From: Bacteroidales bacterium
Lineage (GTDB): Bacteria > Bacteroidota > Bacteroidia > Bacteroidales > Tenuifilaceae
Assembly: GCA_008933525.1 (NCBI GenBank)
Contig: WBUV01000048.1
Coordinates: 1 to 12,679 of the forward strand
Reading direction: 5' to 3'
DNA length: 12,679 nucleotides
In this document: positions 11,694-12,679 of the stretch, piece after piece
How positions within the stretch are numbered: the stretch's first letter is position 1
Layout of the letters: each line of letters begins with the position of its first letter
Program-made: the position numbers and the translations under genes
The notes under the pieces: generated by a model
The model's database searches: none
What the model was told of the DNA's origin: nothing
The model's input: the letters and a program-made list of their open reading frames with translations, nothing else

Positions 11694-12449
11694 CTATACA
11701 GGAATTTTGAATTTAACTAGAGTTCCGTGACGGGTAATATCTATGGTTCCAATATCAATAATGCTCATCTCAATATTAATCCCTTTTGAGCATTTGATTT
11801 TACGAATACGTTCTTGGGTTATTTCAGTGGCAAGAGAGCGGTGTCCTTTGCCTTTTTCTAACTGCAACTGTCTGGATTTTTCAATACCAATTCCGTTATC
11901 CTCGACCTCAATTACAAGACAATTCTTGTTTTCGGCGATGAATCGGATATTCAGCATTCCTTTTTCAGAGATATGGATAAATCCGTGCTCAATGGCATTT
12001 TCAATAAAAGGTTGTGCTAACATTGGTGGAATCTGGACATTGTCGATATCAATCTGCTCATCAACCTCAATTTTATGCTCAAAACGCCCCTCGAATCTTA
12101 AAGCCTGAAGTTCTAAGTAGTGTTTTAGGGTGGTAACCTCTCGTTCAAGAGTATTTAGTTCAATTCGCGAATTCTCCAGTATCAACCTAATTAACTTTGC
12201 AAAGCTGGCTAAATACTTACTGGCCTGGTGCGCCTCATTCCTGAAAATATAACTTTGAATGGCGGTAAGCGAGTTGAAAACAAAGTGAGGGTTCATTTGC
12301 GAGAGCAATAACTGCTGCTCTATTTGCAAATTTCGGCGTTGAACAGCCCTGTATTTAATGTAAAGAATGGCAATTGATACGATACAAATAACAAGTAATG
12401 CCGCAAGAACTATTGTGATTACTGAAAGTTGAATAGTTGGAATTACCAT
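11694..12449 (-). CDS. LytS-type sensor histidine kinase (HisKA_LytS/His_kinase family)
   Basis: 251 residues from the ATG at 12449. One transmembrane helix (about 9-32, ITIVLAALLVICIVSIAILY) is followed by a short coiled stretch. The His_kinase domain carries phosphoacceptor His55 in SQMNPHFVFNSLTAIQSY. An ATPase domain follows with the N-box FIENAIEHG (148-156) and the G1 box DNGIGI (184-189). The second glycine region is short (GKGHRSLATEITQERI), as is usual for LytS-type kinases. No extracellular sensor domain is present: the protein has only a few residues before the helix, so the signal is probably sensed in the membrane or through a partner. A GTG at 12470 would give a longer frame, but it overlaps the -7 promoter element and would likely precede the transcription start, so I chose the ATG. 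It is the partner of the LytTR regulator directly downstream. Confidence 0.92.
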   Translation of the reverse strand: MVIPTIQLSVITIVLAALLVICIVSIAILYIKYRAVQRRNLQIEQQLLLSQMNPHFVFNSLTAIQSYIFRNEAHQASKYLASFAKLIRLILENSRIELNTLEREVTTLKHYLELQALRFEGRFEHKIEVDEQIDIDNVQIPPMLAQPFIENAIEHGFIHISEKGMLNIRFIAENKNCLVIEVEDNGIGIEKSRQLQLEKGKGHRSLATEITQERIRKIKCSKGINIEMSIIDIGTIDITRHGTLVKFKIPV

Positions 12450-12469
12450 TATTTGTATTATTAGTTTCA

Positions 12470-12500
12470 CAAAAATAGTTGCTATTGTTTACTTTACAAA
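12470..12500 (-). promoter_or_regulatory. Classical Bacteroidota promoter for the LytS/LytT operon
   Basis: The reverse strand reads TTTG (12500-12497), 19 bp of spacer, then TATTTTTG (12477-12470), a full match to the -33/-7 consensus TTTG-N19-TAnnTTTG. The -7 element ends 20 bp before the chosen ATG. No 11-bp box array is present, in contrast to the five promoters of the putative Pho set. Confidence 0.65.
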
Positions 12501-12592
12501 AATTATTGGATTGATATGAATTCTTAAGGATGATTAAACCTAATCAACATCAATGTGTCAATTCTATGTAGAATGATTTTAAAATAGTTTTT

Positions 12593-12600
12593 TAACTTTG
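12593..12600 (+). promoter_or_regulatory. Candidate -7 element for the gene leaving the right edge
   Basis: TAACTTTG matches TAnnTTTG and lies 18 bp before the ATG at 12619. A clear -33 TTTG at the usual distance is not seen. Confidence 0.35.
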
Positions 12601-12618
12601 TGCCGTTAAAAGAAATTG

Positions 12619-12679
12619 ATGAGAGGTCGTTATACAGCATTTGGTTTTATTCTGCTTGCCAATATAATGTTATTGGTAC
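12619..12679 (+). CDS. N-terminus of an unknown membrane or exported protein, cut by the window edge
   Basis: An ATG opens a frame that stays open to the window end (20 codons). The translation starts MRGRY and continues with a hydrophobic stretch (FGFILLANIMLLV), typical of a signal anchor or signal peptide with basic residues in front. It is divergent from the LytS/LytT operon and has a -7-like element at 12593. Nothing more can be said about the product. Confidence 0.5.
   Translation, partial: MRGRYTAFGFILLANIMLLV

Noticed and set aside
12450..12470. GTG start for the LytS-type kinase
   Set aside because: The codon overlaps the -7 element, so it would probably lie upstream of the transcript start.

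Overview
The window looks like a chromosomal segment of a Bacteroidota (Bacteroidales/Marinilabiliales-like) bacterium. The sequence is AT-rich. The genes lack clear Shine-Dalgarno sequences and carry Bacteroidota promoter elements (-7 motif TAnnTTTG, in one case with a -33 TTTG). The gene set also fits: a TonB-dependent receptor with an N-terminal carboxypeptidase-regulatory-like domain, a lipoprotein with an acidic surface-export-like signal, and a LytS/LytT-type pair. I see no rRNA, tRNA, CRISPR array, complete insertion sequence or phage gene.

Layout. Positions 1-936 (minus): an SDR oxidoreductase followed by the start of a VOC-family gene, probably one transcript. 1097-1555 (minus): a small secreted MORN-repeat protein. 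1729-3084 (minus): a beta-helix lipoprotein. 3085-3714 has no gene and holds two copies of a ~130-bp repeat with REP-like hairpins between them. 3715-4074 (minus): a small secreted carboxypeptidase-regulatory-like protein. 4238-7048 (minus): a 936-residue TonB-dependent receptor. 7263-7955 (plus, divergent): an OmpR/PhoB-type response regulator, then a bacteriohemerythrin (8034-8441). 8507-10744 (minus): a PiT phosphate transporter fused to a PhoU-like C-terminus. 10942-12449 (minus): a LytTR response regulator and its LytS-type kinase. 12619-end (plus): the first 20 codons of an unknown membrane or exported protein.

How it fits together. The most interesting signal is in the promoters. Upstream of the beta-helix lipoprotein, the small secreted protein, the TonB receptor, the PhoB-like regulator and the PiT transporter lie short direct repeats of GTTAA (TTAAC in the direction of transcription), 11 bp apart. 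That is the period of PhoB-family binding sites. In each case the repeats sit upstream of a -7 element with gaps of 10/11, 21 or 32/33 bp, so they keep one phase. The LytS/LytT operon instead has an ordinary -33/-7 promoter and no array, which serves as an internal contrast. My inference is a compact phosphate-starvation regulon: PhoB controls itself, an inner-membrane Pi transporter, and an outer-membrane system made of a TonB receptor without SusD, a probably surface-exposed beta-helix lipoprotein and a small periplasmic protein. The substrate and the partner kinase are not visible here.
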